Shown here one piece after another: positions 42,527 to 52,064 of a stretch of DNA of 64,000 nucleotides. The first letter of the stretch is position 1; every line of letters starts with the position of its first letter. The notes under the pieces are model-generated. The model saw nothing but the letters and a program-made list of their open reading frames with translations, ran no database searches and was not told the origin of the DNA. Position numbers and translations under genes: made by a program. The stretch is from Prorocentrum cordatum (Eukaryota > Sar > Dinophyceae > Prorocentrales > Prorocentraceae), in contig CAUYUJ010020571.1 in assembly GCA_963575745.1 (NCBI GenBank), positions 356,882 through 420,881 of the forward strand, read 5' to 3'.

Positions 42527-43480
42527 ATGTCTCATCCCGTCCCCTCTCTCCCTGAGCAGAGTGAATATGAGATCTCAATCCCTTTGGCATCTTATCCCGA
42601 CTCTCAGAGGAAAGATGGGTTACCAGCCGAAACGCGCGACTTAGTCGACGCGGGGTTATCTCATCCAGGAGAAGGAACTTCGGATGAGCCCCACGACTTA
42701 GTCGCTGCGGGAATGAGCTGTGATAAGACAGATGACGAGCCCGTCGTTTCGCGAAGCGCCGACAGGCATGTTGTACAACACGACGGACATAATGCTATTG
42801 AGAGCGGCCCTAGTCAGGGCCGTATCCCTCCTTCTTATATCGCCACTCGGGTATCTAGGGGCAGAAGCACTGAAGGGGTGGCGGAGATGTCGGTAGATGT
42901 CTCTCCCTCCGGGATTCCGATTGGTAACCGGGAACAAACCCCAGACCCGTACGGGCGAAAAGGCATAACAGCGAGACCTAGACAAAGCGCGCTCTCGTCT
43001 TGGAGTGCCAAGTCGACGGAGTCAATCAGCCCGATTCCGAATGCTACACATACAATCGTGCCTGCCACTGGCGAAACCAGTCGGCAAGGGGAAGCCCATG
43101 AGAACGCAGACGTGCACCCCAGCGTCCCAGGCGAGTGGGCAGGTACGAATAGAGACGTCCCCGTCCCGATTGCATTAAATGGACAAATCGGTCAGGACAG
43201 TGATGATCCCATGGATAAAGAACATGAAATAAACTCAATGGAGGAGGATTTTGATAATAGCAACAACGAAATCTCTCTGAGCTGAGAAGTGTCCCTGATG
43301 ATGGAAGAAGACCTCCCCGCCCAAGGCGAGAGGTGGTCTCCAGATGGATATGATGAAGATACTAGTATCCTGACGCCTCAGGCGGACAGGACTGAGGCTC
43401 TGGCGAAGCATGGGAGGGAACCCACAGGACAGACCCCTGCACCGCACCTCAAGAAGCAGAGAAACGAGGATTATGACTAA
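42527..43480 (+). CDS. N-terminal ORF of the second Copia-like element
   Basis: The start at 42527 opens MSHPVPSLPEQSEYEISIPL. The frame is polar and probably disordered (Ser, Asp, Glu, Pro). It meets a TGA at 43283 but stays open in the same frame to 43480, so this is one ORF with a single stop. No domain is recognised. Its location before Gag suggests an accessory or Gag-leader role. Composition is more balanced than the flanking GC-rich DNA. Confidence 0.45.
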
Positions 43481-43625
43481 AATGTCTCACCACTGAAAGA
43501 ATGTTTCTGCCGTCCCGCGGTCACCTCAGGCGACTGGCAACCCTCGATACCAGCTGTTGTTGAGGACGAGGAAACGATTGGGCAACCAGCTTCGTACACT
43601 GAGCTAATAAAGCAGGACGAGAGGG

Positions 43626-44936
43626 ATGGGGAGCTGCAATTTTGTTCGCCCCAGATCGAATGCGTCTAGTAGGGGAAGACCCAAAATACCTAGATCAGGA
43701 GCGAGATCTACTTCAAGGAGCAACAGTACCATCTCTATAATGGAGGAATGTTGGAACCCAAACGTTGGCTGCACGCCTCAGGCGGGAAGCAGATGTCCGG
43801 GGAAAGCCTACAGGACAGAAGGTGCATGTAGGCATCCAGTTTGTAAGAGCTGCTCTGGAGTATGCTCCAAGTGTAATATCCAATGGTTGTGTACCGAGTG
43901 CCTTCCCATGGAAGACCACAACTGCACTTGTCTTCTCACACGGGATATCCATGGCCAGGCTAGACTAGCTGAGGCTAACACCCAGCGAGACTTCCTCGCA
44001 AGTGAAGCACAGTTGGCCGAAAGGGCCCGTCTGGATCGAGAGGAGATGACTGCGACCATGGAAGAAGTTCGGAGAACATTGGAGGCTGAGAGACTCGCCC
44101 TAGCTATGGCCGCTAGGGGGCGAGAACGAGAACTGATGGAACAAATTTACCGTCAGACCGCGGCCGCCCAGCGGCAGGCGGAGGTAGAAGCCGAAAACAG
44201 ATATCGCGAGATGCTGGCTTCGGAACGGCAGGCCGTTGCGGCGGCTACTGCTCAATCTTGTGATGCCGAAGCGGTCACTGCGGCTGTTGCGGCGGCTAGA
44301 GTAGAAGGAGAACGAATCGCTTCAGCCAGGGCGGAGCGAGAAAAGCAGACCTTACAAGAAGAGCTTAAAAACGCCAGGCTGGAAGCGGTTAACACCCAAG
44401 CTGTAGCTGCGAAGATAGCCGACCAGAACAATCAACATTTGGAAGAACTTAGATCGCATGAAGGAGCCAGAGAATCCCTGCAGCGCATGCAATCGAGCAA
44501 TGCTAAATGCCCGCCGACGAACCCGACTGGGACGAACGTACATCAATTGTCGGCGGCTCAGTCGTCTGGCACCGTGTCCGTTCCATCACAGTCTGACTTG
44601 ACAAACGTAGCAAATGCGGGAGCGTCAACCCTGCTGGCAAGGGAGGTGGCGCAATCTCCACCCGAGGAGCGGGGAGAAACATTAGCAGAGAGTTCCATAG
44701 TGGCTCAGTTTTGTTCGGTTTGCTTTCGCCCGAAGACGGGTAATTGCGCCGGCGGTGGCCGGTCGGCTTGTGAAGATCATTTCGATGCGAGCACCAGAAG
44801 ATGTTCCAAATGTGTTTTACGAAAGAGTGAAAGGTCGGCCGCCAACGCGCGAGAAGAAGAGGCCATGACGACCGCAGCTGAGACAGAGAAAGGAATGATG
44901 AGGCTCAAAGCCATCATCACGGATCCAACTCCGTAG
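43626..44936 (+). CDS. B-box-like and coiled-coil protein of the second element
   Basis: The product is 436 residues. Residues about 40-105 hold a Cys/His cluster (PVCKSCSGVCSKC, WLCTECLPMEDHNCTC) with the spacing of a B-box/RING-like zinc module. Residues about 115-285 form a long Glu/Ala/Arg-rich coiled coil (heptad-like, e.g. LDREEMTATMEEVRRTLEAE). A second Cys cluster lies near residues 355-395 (FCSVCFRPKTGNC, RRCSKCVLRK). The layout resembles TRIM-like scaffolds, but homology is not shown. It probably acts as a Gag-like or targeting factor of the retroelement. It is intact from ATG to TAG. Confidence 0.55.
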   Translation: MGSCNFVRPRSNASSRGRPKIPRSGARSTSRSNSTISIMEECWNPNVGCTPQAGSRCPGKAYRTEGACRHPVCKSCSGVCSKCNIQWLCTECLPMEDHNCTCLLTRDIHGQARLAEANTQRDFLASEAQLAERARLDREEMTATMEEVRRTLEAERLALAMAARGRERELMEQIYRQTAAAQRQAEVEAENRYREMLASERQAVAAATAQSCDAEAVTAAVAAARVEGERIASARAEREKQTLQEELKNARLEAVNTQAVAAKIADQNNQHLEELRSHEGARESLQRMQSSNAKCPPTNPTGTNVHQLSAAQSSGTVSVPSQSDLTNVANAGASTLLAREVAQSPPEERGETLAESSIVAQFCSVCFRPKTGNCAGGGRSACEDHFDASTRRCSKCVLRKSERSAANAREEEAMTTAAETEKGMMRLKAIITDPTP

Positions 44937-44981
44937 ACTGAACAGAAACGAAGTAAAGGGCTCGCTCTGAGCTCATTTGAT

Positions 44982-45419
44982 TTGCCGTTGCTGTCTCGAG
45001 ACACTCCTGTAAGACCGCTGTTGCGCGATAACTTTACTGTCCCAGGTCCTGCCCTAGAGGGTCTGGATAAGCCGAGTATCCCTGAGGATGGATTTCCAAT
45101 TAACATGAAATTGACAGGGTCTAGCGACGACAACATACTCGCCAATTACCGCCCATCCGCAAAGGATGGCTCTGTAGGACCGACGGCGACTAAGTCGTCG
45201 GGCGGTGAAGGGCAGGACGGAAATGGGGATGATAAGAGTGACGCTCCGAACTCCGAGAGCACGTCGATGCGTGACGACGATCGTGGCAAGCGACCACATA
45301 AATCGCCCCCAGGAAGCCTAGGAGTTCAGATCCCTCGGATGGCGGAGGCAGCCGCGGGGGACCTCAAGGCCCTCGCGGGCCGCAGGATCCAGTTGTCATT
45401 GATGAAGGTACGCCGTTAA
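44982..45419 (+). CDS. Unrecognised polar ORF of the second element
   Basis: A 145-codon Ser/Asp/Gly/Pro-rich frame that fills the gap between the coiled-coil ORF and Gag. It is probably a disordered linker displaced by frameshifts rather than a separate gene. Confidence 0.35.
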   Translation: MPLLSRDTPVRPLLRDNFTVPGPALEGLDKPSIPEDGFPINMKLTGSSDDNILANYRPSAKDGSVGPTATKSSGGEGQDGNGDDKSDAPNSESTSMRDDDRGKRPHKSPPGSLGVQIPRMAEAAAGDLKALAGRRIQLSLMKVRR

Positions 45420-45537
45420 ATCAATGGAGACAGGGTTCCCACTGTTGCTAACATAAGGGGGTGGCAAATGCACGCGGCCCGGGCGATCGCCAGATCGTCG
45501 CCTGAGAGTCAGGCAGCGCATCACTGGATCGGAAGCA

Positions 45538-46419
45538 ATGGACCCAGCCGTGGACGATGAGCAGCTGAAAGATGCAGGGCGCTTTCAGCGTCTTGACCTT
45601 ATGATTGCTACACATCTGATCGAACAATTCAACAAGATGCGAAGAAATCGTGTTCAGACTGGTCACCATATCCATTTCCTCCAACAGATCCAACGGATGG
45701 AGTACAGCGCCCAGAATGAGGGAGGGCTCTTAACTGGACGCGAGATGGTACGAGCCATTTGCCATTGGTGCTCTGTCCGATCGGAGTTGGGCCAATATCG
45801 CAGATCGCGTGATATCTTTAAGGTAGTTATTGGCCCCCGCAAGCCAGATGCTGACCTGTATCATTTCTATAATGAATGGACAGACGTATACCAACAGCTA
45901 TGCGGCGCCCGACCTCCGTCTGATGAAATGAGGGCCTCAATTCATGCACACTTCCTTGAGCAATGCAGAAAGCCGAGCAAGCTGGACGTAGCGTGCAAAC
46001 TATACGACATGTCAACAAACAAAATTGGACATGGCGTGAAGAGCTATGAATGGCTGGTGGAGCAAATAGAGGACATGATGTTGCGAGAAAAAGAAGAATG
46101 GAACATCAGCGTGCATGAGGGTACTTTGAACCAACGTGTTAGACAGGCACGGTTGGGCGGAGGTTGGGGTAATGACAACCGAAGGAATGCCGGCGGCAAA
46201 GCCGCTCCGGCAGAAGTGGCAGCTAAGCTGGGGAAATCCACTGACGTCATGAAAAGCGGATTGACTAAGGGCGAGACGACGTGTAAGAACGTGCGCGAGG
46301 GCGAAACCTGCCCATATGCAGGGAAAGGCTGTCCCTTTAATCATAAAAAAACCAAAGAATGCCGCGCCGGCTCAGCCGAGTACGGGGAAGAAATCCAGCG
46401 CCGCACCTGCCCAAGATAA
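45538..46419 (+). CDS. Gag with CCCH zinc finger
   Basis: The product is 293 residues, starting MDPAVDDEQLKDAGRF. The body is helical (LYHFYNEWTDVYQQLCG, SYEWLVEQIEDMMLREKEEW), as expected of a capsid. Near the end lies CKNVREGETCPYAGKGCPFN with a final His, a C-x8-C-x6-C-x3-H finger that would bind RNA in place of the usual CCHC knuckle. After the finger the true reading moves to the frame at 46340-46618 (basic, GKGAQQKNRSQSN), so a frameshift near 46345 truncates this copy. Confidence 0.65.
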   Translation: MDPAVDDEQLKDAGRFQRLDLMIATHLIEQFNKMRRNRVQTGHHIHFLQQIQRMEYSAQNEGGLLTGREMVRAICHWCSVRSELGQYRRSRDIFKVVIGPRKPDADLYHFYNEWTDVYQQLCGARPPSDEMRASIHAHFLEQCRKPSKLDVACKLYDMSTNKIGHGVKSYEWLVEQIEDMMLREKEEWNISVHEGTLNQRVRQARLGGGWGNDNRRNAGGKAAPAEVAAKLGKSTDVMKSGLTKGETTCKNVREGETCPYAGKGCPFNHKKTKECRAGSAEYGEEIQRRTCPR

Positions 46420-46994
46420 GGGTACCAGAGGGGGATCTAAGGACCGAAGCCGAAAGGGGCAGGGTCGATCCCAGACCCCGACGGGCGGACGTGGAAAAGG
46501 AGCGCAACAGAAAAACAGGAGTCAATCTAATCATTCGCGCGGAAAAAAACACTATTCCACGTTACGCGTATTCCAGAGATCCCAAGAATTGTCGAGGGCC
46601 GGCAGATGGTTGCAATAAGGCCCTCAGAACGCTGAGTGACGCTGAGAAGCTTAAACGCGACAAGTGGGAGCAGTCGAAGCTTGACGCGGGGCAATCTTTG
46701 GGATGCGAGCGTACAACCAAACAAGCCAATGCCGCCGCTGCCAATCTCTCATCGACAGGAGGTAACAGCGGCTCGAGAGCCTCTAGCACTAACTCTGACA
46801 AACGTAAAAAGGATGGGGACAATAATAAAGGAGAGGCAAAGGCAAAGGCAAAGGCAAAGACATGGTCTGCCGCTCCTACAGGGAGACAGGTAAGTGCTCG
46901 CGCGGCAAGGAGTGCTGGTTTACCCAGACCACGGACGGTCATCCGTGACAATGGCTCCACACTGGCGGCTCAGCCGTCAGTGTTGGAGGAATGA
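46340..46994 (+). pseudogene. Basic C-terminal tail of Gag, frameshifted
   Basis: Two overlapping frames carry Lys/Arg/Gln/Ser-rich sequence (GRSQTPTGGRGKGAQQKNR; then PRYAYSRDPKNCRGPADGCN and a (AK)n run at about 46835-46860 encoded by GGCAAA repeats). It is probably one RNA-binding tail broken by a shift near 46560. Confidence 0.4.
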
Positions 46995-47602
46995 TAAGAA
47001 CAATTTTGTTAAGGGTATTATTCCTTATCTTCCTTGCTCGACGGATGTGGCGAAGCCTGCGTCGGTCAAACGAAATGCGGGGGGGTCAGAAGAGACCCGC
47101 TGACCAAGTCAGCTTGGGCGCCATAGCGCGCCCCGCTCCGTTGTTTCGGGGCCTCCCTGGGCAGAAACAAACCAGCCCTAAGTGTTTGAAAGCTGTTGCT
47201 GATGCCGGCGGAGGAGACTACTGGAACCCCGCCGGCGATGAGTTTCACCAGGGAAGCAGGAAACATGTCGAGAATCTCGTCAATGTCCTCGCGAATTTCC
47301 TGTGACCTCTTTCTCGGGACGCGATCAAGAAGTACTGGTGCGCCCCCCCTAGTAAGAGTTGCATCCGACATCGGAACAGCGATAGATGCAATCTCCGTGT
47401 CCGCTTCACCCCTCTTCTGAGGAACCCACTATCACTAGGAGAAAGGCGCGTCGCCACGACTTGAAAGAGTTGCCTTCGAGTAGCAAAGATAGATGGAGAT
47501 TCCCAGGAAGTGCGCAGACAGATATCCATTCAGTCGAGGGCGTCTACTGCATAAGCTTTAATCAGAGCGTCGGGCCGGCAAGATGAAGCCTGGCATCTCT
47601 GG
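46995..47602. other. Interval without assignable domain
   Basis: It lies between the Gag tail and protease of the second element. Both strands stay open in short frames but no motif is visible. Confidence 0.3.
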
Positions 47603-48019
47603 TTGAAGACTGAGGAGGGGAAAGAGGGCCCGCACGGCACAGCCGCTGCTGGATGCACAGACAAAGATGCTGCGTATCTGGGCGCGCTGAGCTTCATCAT
47701 TGACACTGGATGTGGGTATAACCTCATAGCGGAGAAATACATCAGAAGTGCAGGTGCAATGAGATTGTTTCGAAAGCTTCCGCAATCGATCACTCTGAAC
47801 ACTGCTGGGGGAGAATCCAAGGCCCTCGGTTCAGTTCGCATCGCATGTCCTAAATTTAAGGGTGGTAGTTTTAACGCTTTAGTCATGCCGGAAACTCCGT
47901 GCGTGATTTCGGTAGGAGAGCGGTGCATGGATCACGGCTTTAGCTTCTTTTGGCAAGCAGGCTACTGCCCAACGACCAAAGAGTGGACCTGGCCGTTGAG
48001 GGCAAGATACCATACTTGA
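47603..48019 (+). CDS. Aspartic protease of the second element
   Basis: LSFIIDTGCGYNLIAEKYI contains the D-T-G active-site triad (Asp codon 47702). It is followed by a pattern of hydrophobic strands (SITLNTAGGESKALGSVRIA) and a late ALVMPETPCVISVG block typical of retropepsin-like folds in these elements. The start codon is not certain because the domain would be cut from a polyprotein. The frame is lost at 48017. Confidence 0.65.
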   Translation: MKTEEGKEGPHGTAAAGCTDKDAAYLGALSFIIDTGCGYNLIAEKYIRSAGAMRLFRKLPQSITLNTAGGESKALGSVRIACPKFKGGSFNALVMPETPCVISVGERCMDHGFSFFWQAGYCPTTKEWTWPLRARYHT

Positions 48020-48524
48020 CCCTATCAGGCAAAGAGGCGCTGGGTCAGTGGATGCGCGGCTGCCGCCGGAAAAGGTGAAACCCCCGAGCGGTGGTGTTGC
48101 GTGACGCCAGGCGCCAAGGCATTCCTGGACAATGTGGAATCGGCGGGAGGCCCTCCGCCCCATGCTGCCCAGACTCGCGTAACCATAGACCTGCATACAC
48201 ATGAGTTGATTGGAACCCACAGCTACGCTGATGGACGGCCAACTGAGATCGCGCCCGTTTTTCCGTCTTCGATAGACTCTGCGGATACCATCACCTACTT
48301 CTACTCTTCGCTTCAAAAGGCTAGTGAAAGCGTTTGGAATCGGACGCCGACCGGTATCGCTGCCTCTAAAAGTCTCTCAGCTTTGCCTGACCACGGTCAA
48401 GCCGTCGGTCAGTGCGACGAGCAGCCCGGCAAAGCCGAGGCCTGCGCTGCCGCATACAGATACCCACGTGGGTACGGAGTTTCAGGATACCTTCCTTGCG
48501 AAATGATCCGAGGACTGGACTCAT

Positions 48525-48833
48525 GTGTGCAGCGCGGCCCCAGGACCCGAGGAGGGTGAAGTTGGAGACGCTGACGGTGTCGACTTAGTCGACGTCGACG
48601 CACCGCCAGATTTAGACCCGGACGTTGCGGAGGTTGAGGTGTCGGAGACCCTTGCCGAGCGGCTAAAGAAGATCGCAGCCTCCCTGCCGCATCTTCTAAC
48701 TCATACTCCAAAGAACCCACATTGTTCAGCATGCAATTGGGCCAAAGCTACCAGAAAGCAACAGCGCAAAGCGCAAAACAAAGGGCTAAAGGTTCCCCGC
48801 CCATATGCTAACCCCACCTCGTTCGGAACCTGA
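48525..48833 (+). CDS. Pre-integrase zinc region of the second element
   Basis: After an acidic stretch (DLVDVDAPPDLDPDVAEVEV) the sequence HLLTHTPKNPHCSACNWAKA gives His, His, Cys and Cys in the spacing of the integrase N-terminal zinc module seen in this Copia group. A one-base shift near 48830 separates it from the integrase core. Confidence 0.6.
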   Translation: MCSAAPGPEEGEVGDADGVDLVDVDAPPDLDPDVAEVEVSETLAERLKKIAASLPHLLTHTPKNPHCSACNWAKATRKQQRKAQNKGLKVPRPYANPTSFGT

Positions 48834-48838
48834 CGACG

Positions 48839-49987
48839 ATGGACCATTGGTTTGCGACGGATGAACTATCGCGGGGGTTCCACGATGAGACCGCGTGTGT
48901 GACTTTTCGCGACCGAACTACGGACTTTCTTGCCGCTCAGGGCGTGCACGACAAGTCTGCGGTTCACGTTTGTAACTTTTTAGTAAACCTGAGAGCCCCG
49001 GAGGAGAAGTTAGAATATTGCTATGCAGATGGTGCAAGAGAGCTTGCGAGGGCATGTTACGAGCTCAATATTGCCCATGATCCTACCATCCCAGGGAACA
49101 AGAAACATAACGCTGTTGCCGAGCGCGCAAATGGCGCGGTGCAGATGGGGGCCAGAGCCTTGCTTATGCAGGCTGGTCTTCCGCCACCGTTGTGGACCTA
49201 CGCAGTTCGTCACTTCTGCTTATGCTACAATACTCGAACCCCAGCAGAGGGACAGTCGAGTTGGGAGCGACGCTTTGGTTGTAGATTCCACGCTCCGCTC
49301 CTCCCCTTCGGCCCCCTCATACGCTATGCGCCTCCGCCTGAGTCCAGATTTCGGACCGCCAAGACTGGCGCAACGATGGTTCCAGGGACATACTTGGGGT
49401 ATGTGCACAAAGCGGGGGGGCCGGTTGGACCAGACAGCTATGTTGCCCCTCTGAGACAATTGGACGGATTAAACATGGAAGCAGGGCGTACCCCAGAGGG
49501 AAAACGACCCACTATTGAGAAGTCTGACCAGGTGTACAGCAACATCTTAGATGGTACTGCTGACGACCAGTCGCCTCAATTCCCTCTGCGAAAAGAGCAC
49601 GAGAAAGCGGCGACAGAGGTACGATCCGTCACAATCCCTACAGAAACAGGAGAAGCTGCGGCCGTCCCAGACGGACCTCAACCAGCCACAGGGATAACAT
49701 CTGACAATACGTTTAATGTTGGTGATCCTGCTATTGTTATGCCACCACCTTCTCAAGGAGGCGAGGACGCCCCACACATCGACTCAGCGGCCTATCTAGA
49801 AGACGACGGCCCAGGGGGTTTGTGCGTGGGTGACGAGCCCATGGTAGTTGACGGCAGGGACCCTCGACGCGATTCCCATCCAGCAGACAAGAATCAAAAG
49901 CTGGGACTCGCACAACTCGAGTATCGTTTGGACAGACAGTCCAACTTCTCAGCGGCTAAGCCGCGCGAGAAGGTCCCCGGGAAATGA
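48839..49987 (+). CDS. Integrase core of the second element
   Basis: MDHWFATDELSRGF supplies the first acidic position, YCYADGARELARAC the second and HNAVAERANGAVQMGARALL the catalytic Glu. LWTYAVRHFCLCYNTR and MVPGTYLGYVHKAGGPVGPD match the post-core region of Copia-type integrases. Residues after about 200 are a disordered Pro/Asp-rich linker. The core itself is uninterrupted. The RT that should follow is absent. Confidence 0.7.
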   Translation: MDHWFATDELSRGFHDETACVTFRDRTTDFLAAQGVHDKSAVHVCNFLVNLRAPEEKLEYCYADGARELARACYELNIAHDPTIPGNKKHNAVAERANGAVQMGARALLMQAGLPPPLWTYAVRHFCLCYNTRTPAEGQSSWERRFGCRFHAPLLPFGPLIRYAPPPESRFRTAKTGATMVPGTYLGYVHKAGGPVGPDSYVAPLRQLDGLNMEAGRTPEGKRPTIEKSDQVYSNILDGTADDQSPQFPLRKEHEKAATEVRSVTIPTETGEAAAVPDGPQPATGITSDNTFNVGDPAIVMPPPSQGGEDAPHIDSAAYLEDDGPGGLCVGDEPMVVDGRDPRRDSHPADKNQKLGLAQLEYRLDRQSNFSAAKPREKVPGK

Positions 49988-50023
49988 CAACTTCTTGCTC
50001 GAACAACCCAAAACCTGGACACG

Positions 50024-50440
50024 ATGGAATACTTCGAAGACAGACGAATCGTCGTTGGACTTACAAAAGAGGAGTTGACACATAAACTTCCATTGACAGG
50101 TCGTCGAAAGACATGCAGCATTCGAGTTGTTCTTTATTCTGATTCCGATTACGTGCCTATAACACGAGTATGGGTCACAGACACAGACCCGAAGCACAGT
50201 GCCCAATGGCTGAAAATGCTGCCTGAATCCACCAATCCGGGGATGCATCCGGGACAATGGTTCAACATGAATCAAGCACAACGCCGGCAGGCCGTGGAAC
50301 AATACAAGGCAGAACAGAGAATATTCTTCGGTATAGAAGATCCTGGCCCTTGCCTCGGCCTTCTGCGTGACATTGGCCTGGATGTGGACGATCCACCGAC
50401 TCCGCCCGATCCCGCAGAGGCTCAGGGAGGGGGGGGGAGG
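50024..50440 (+). pseudogene. Pol linker remnant before the missing RT
   Basis: The frame reads MEYFEDRRIVVGLTKEEL, NPGMHPGQWFNMNQAQRRQA and FFGIEDPGPCLGLLRDIGLD. It resembles the segment between integrase and RT in related elements. It ends in a G-run block at 50425-50515, after which no related sequence is found. Confidence 0.4.
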
Positions 50441-50464
50441 GGGTTCCAGCAGGGTGGTGATTTT

Positions 50465-50501
<37 letters not shown>

Positions 50502-50525
50502 GGGAGGGGGCGGGGGGCGGGTTCC
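50425..50525. repeat. Poly-G block
   Basis: Runs of G up to about 30 bases with few interruptions, at the apparent 3' truncation of the second Copia-like element. Confidence 0.9.
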
Positions 50526-50669
50526 GGAAAAGGGCGGCAATTTTCCACAGTAAAGCGGCGGTGGATCACGCTCTCTCATATATCCGCACCCATTTGACCA
50601 GATCGGCCGCATGGGGCCCCGCGTGCCACCAGGGCCCAAGCCTGACCCGGGAAGCTCCGCACCTGTTGC

Positions 50670-51638
50670 CCCCCCCCCGCTCAGGAACAGATCGTCGAAG
50701 TACGTCGTGCTCATAGCGATGATATGCTGCAGGGCGACGAGAGGGCCGCGCATGAGGCGGCGCTCATAGAGCAGGCCAAGCTGATCATTGCCCATTGCCG
50801 AGCACGCAGGAACGGCCTCAGCACATCAGTCTCGCGGAGACATCTTGACCGGTGATCTCTCCGATCGAATGACTGACAAGGGATGAGAATTTCTCTCCGC
50901 CGATCTCGCTACCGATAATGCTCGCGCGATCCCCGATCAGGCCCCCCGTGATCTCGGGCGTTCCCTGAGCGCCGGTGGAGACACCCGCGAGCGCATTGAG
51001 ACATTCGCCCAGACTGGCGCGCGCGACATTCAGACGGAAAGCGAAGCTGCAAAAGGTGATTCCGTGACCCCCCTGCCAATTGCAGCGATCACATCTGCGC
51101 GATGTGTTCAACGCTCTTGTCTTTGGCGAGGCAGGCGAGGATGAGGTTGCATTCGTTGCGGGTGTCAAGTGTTGGATCCGCGACCATCTGAACACGGACG
51201 TTGCGCAGCAAATCGCGCGCGCAGACGTCCATGTCATACTCGCGGGTCAGAGATCCGACAATGCAATATATATACACACATATATATATATGTATATCTA
51301 TGTTATAAGAAGCTTGCCTCGAAGGCAGAGAGCAGGCATCAAAGGTTGATTGCCGCGGGGCAACCGTCGGCTCGCCAGTGCCGTTTGGCCGGCGCCGAGG
51401 TCGACCCTGACGACGTGGAAGCATCTGGATATCTCCATGCCAGGACGTTTTCCTTCGCTTCCAGGGGCGCCCTGTCCTCGGGCAGGAGATGACACGCGAG
51501 CGCGAGATTAACGACGAGCGCCCTTTGATTATGGAAGACGCGGGAATGGCCACACGCCTTCACGCCGAAAGCGCTGCGAAAGGTTCTGGCGGACGTAGAG
51601 TCAAAGCACCTGGCGCGATGAGTCGCGCTGAGCGTTAG
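50670..51638 (+). other. Discontinuous coding-like segments, unassigned
   Basis: Three plus-strand stretches look protein-like: 50680-50852 (VEVRRAHSDDMLQGDERAAH), 51080-51260 (RDVFNALVFGEAGEDEVAFV) and 51470-51638 ending in TAG (REREINDERPLIMEDAGMAT). The minus strand is also open and balanced at 51089-51270 (MVADPTLDTRNECNLILACL), so orientation is unsettled. An AT/CA microsatellite lies at 51266-51300. These may be exons or debris. Confidence 0.22.
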
Positions 51639-51734
51639 AAAAAAGGGGTTCGCGACTTCCCCGCCCCCACTGGGAAGGGGGCGGGTCAGGGCCGCGTCGC
51701 CCCGGCGCAGCTCAGAGCGGATAATCGCACCAAA

Positions 51735-52064
51735 ATGGGGGGCAAAGCTTTCGGCAAGGGGATCGATCCTGTCGCCGACCCCCCTTCAGCCCCGCCTCCG
51801 ACGCCTCCACCGCCGCGCCGCGATGGGCCGGCCATGGGCGCTGCCTCTTCCTCGGGCGCGGCGTCATCTGGCGGCCCTGCCCCTGGCGACGCCAGCTGGA
51901 CTGGCGGCGCCGCTGCAGCTGCCGCGACGACTGCGGCGACGGAGCGGAGGCCGAGGGCGCCGCCGCGCCGGCCGCAAGGCCCGCGCCGCCAGACCAGCAA
52001 GGCCGCGCCGAGCCGCGCCGAGCGCAGTCGGAGCGGCAATCGCAGGACGCGGCCAGAGGCATGA
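51735..52064 (+). CDS. Ala/Pro/Arg-rich open frame
   Basis: The start is MGGKAFGKGIDPVADPPS. The rest is Pro-Ala-Arg low complexity with no domain, and minus-strand frames overlap it completely. It is kept only because the first 20 residues look less random. Confidence 0.18.
   Translation: MGGKAFGKGIDPVADPPSAPPPTPPPPRRDGPAMGAASSSGAASSGGPAPGDASWTGGAAAAAATTAATERRPRAPPRRPQGPRRQTSKAAPSRAERSRSGNRRTRPEA

Larger units (their letters stand above)
42300..50450 (+). mobile_element. Second Copia-like element, 3'-truncated
   Basis: Plus-strand remnants in order: Ser/Gly/Pro-rich ORF, B-box-like/coiled-coil ORF, Gag with CCCH finger, basic tail, protease, pre-integrase zinc region, integrase and a Pol linker. 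No reverse transcriptase or RNase H follows, and the coding similarity stops at a G run near 50470. Base composition is less GC-rich than the surroundings. No LTR pair was found, so both boundaries are estimates. It is a family different from the element at 18847, with a CCCH finger replacing the CCHC knuckle. Confidence 0.7.
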
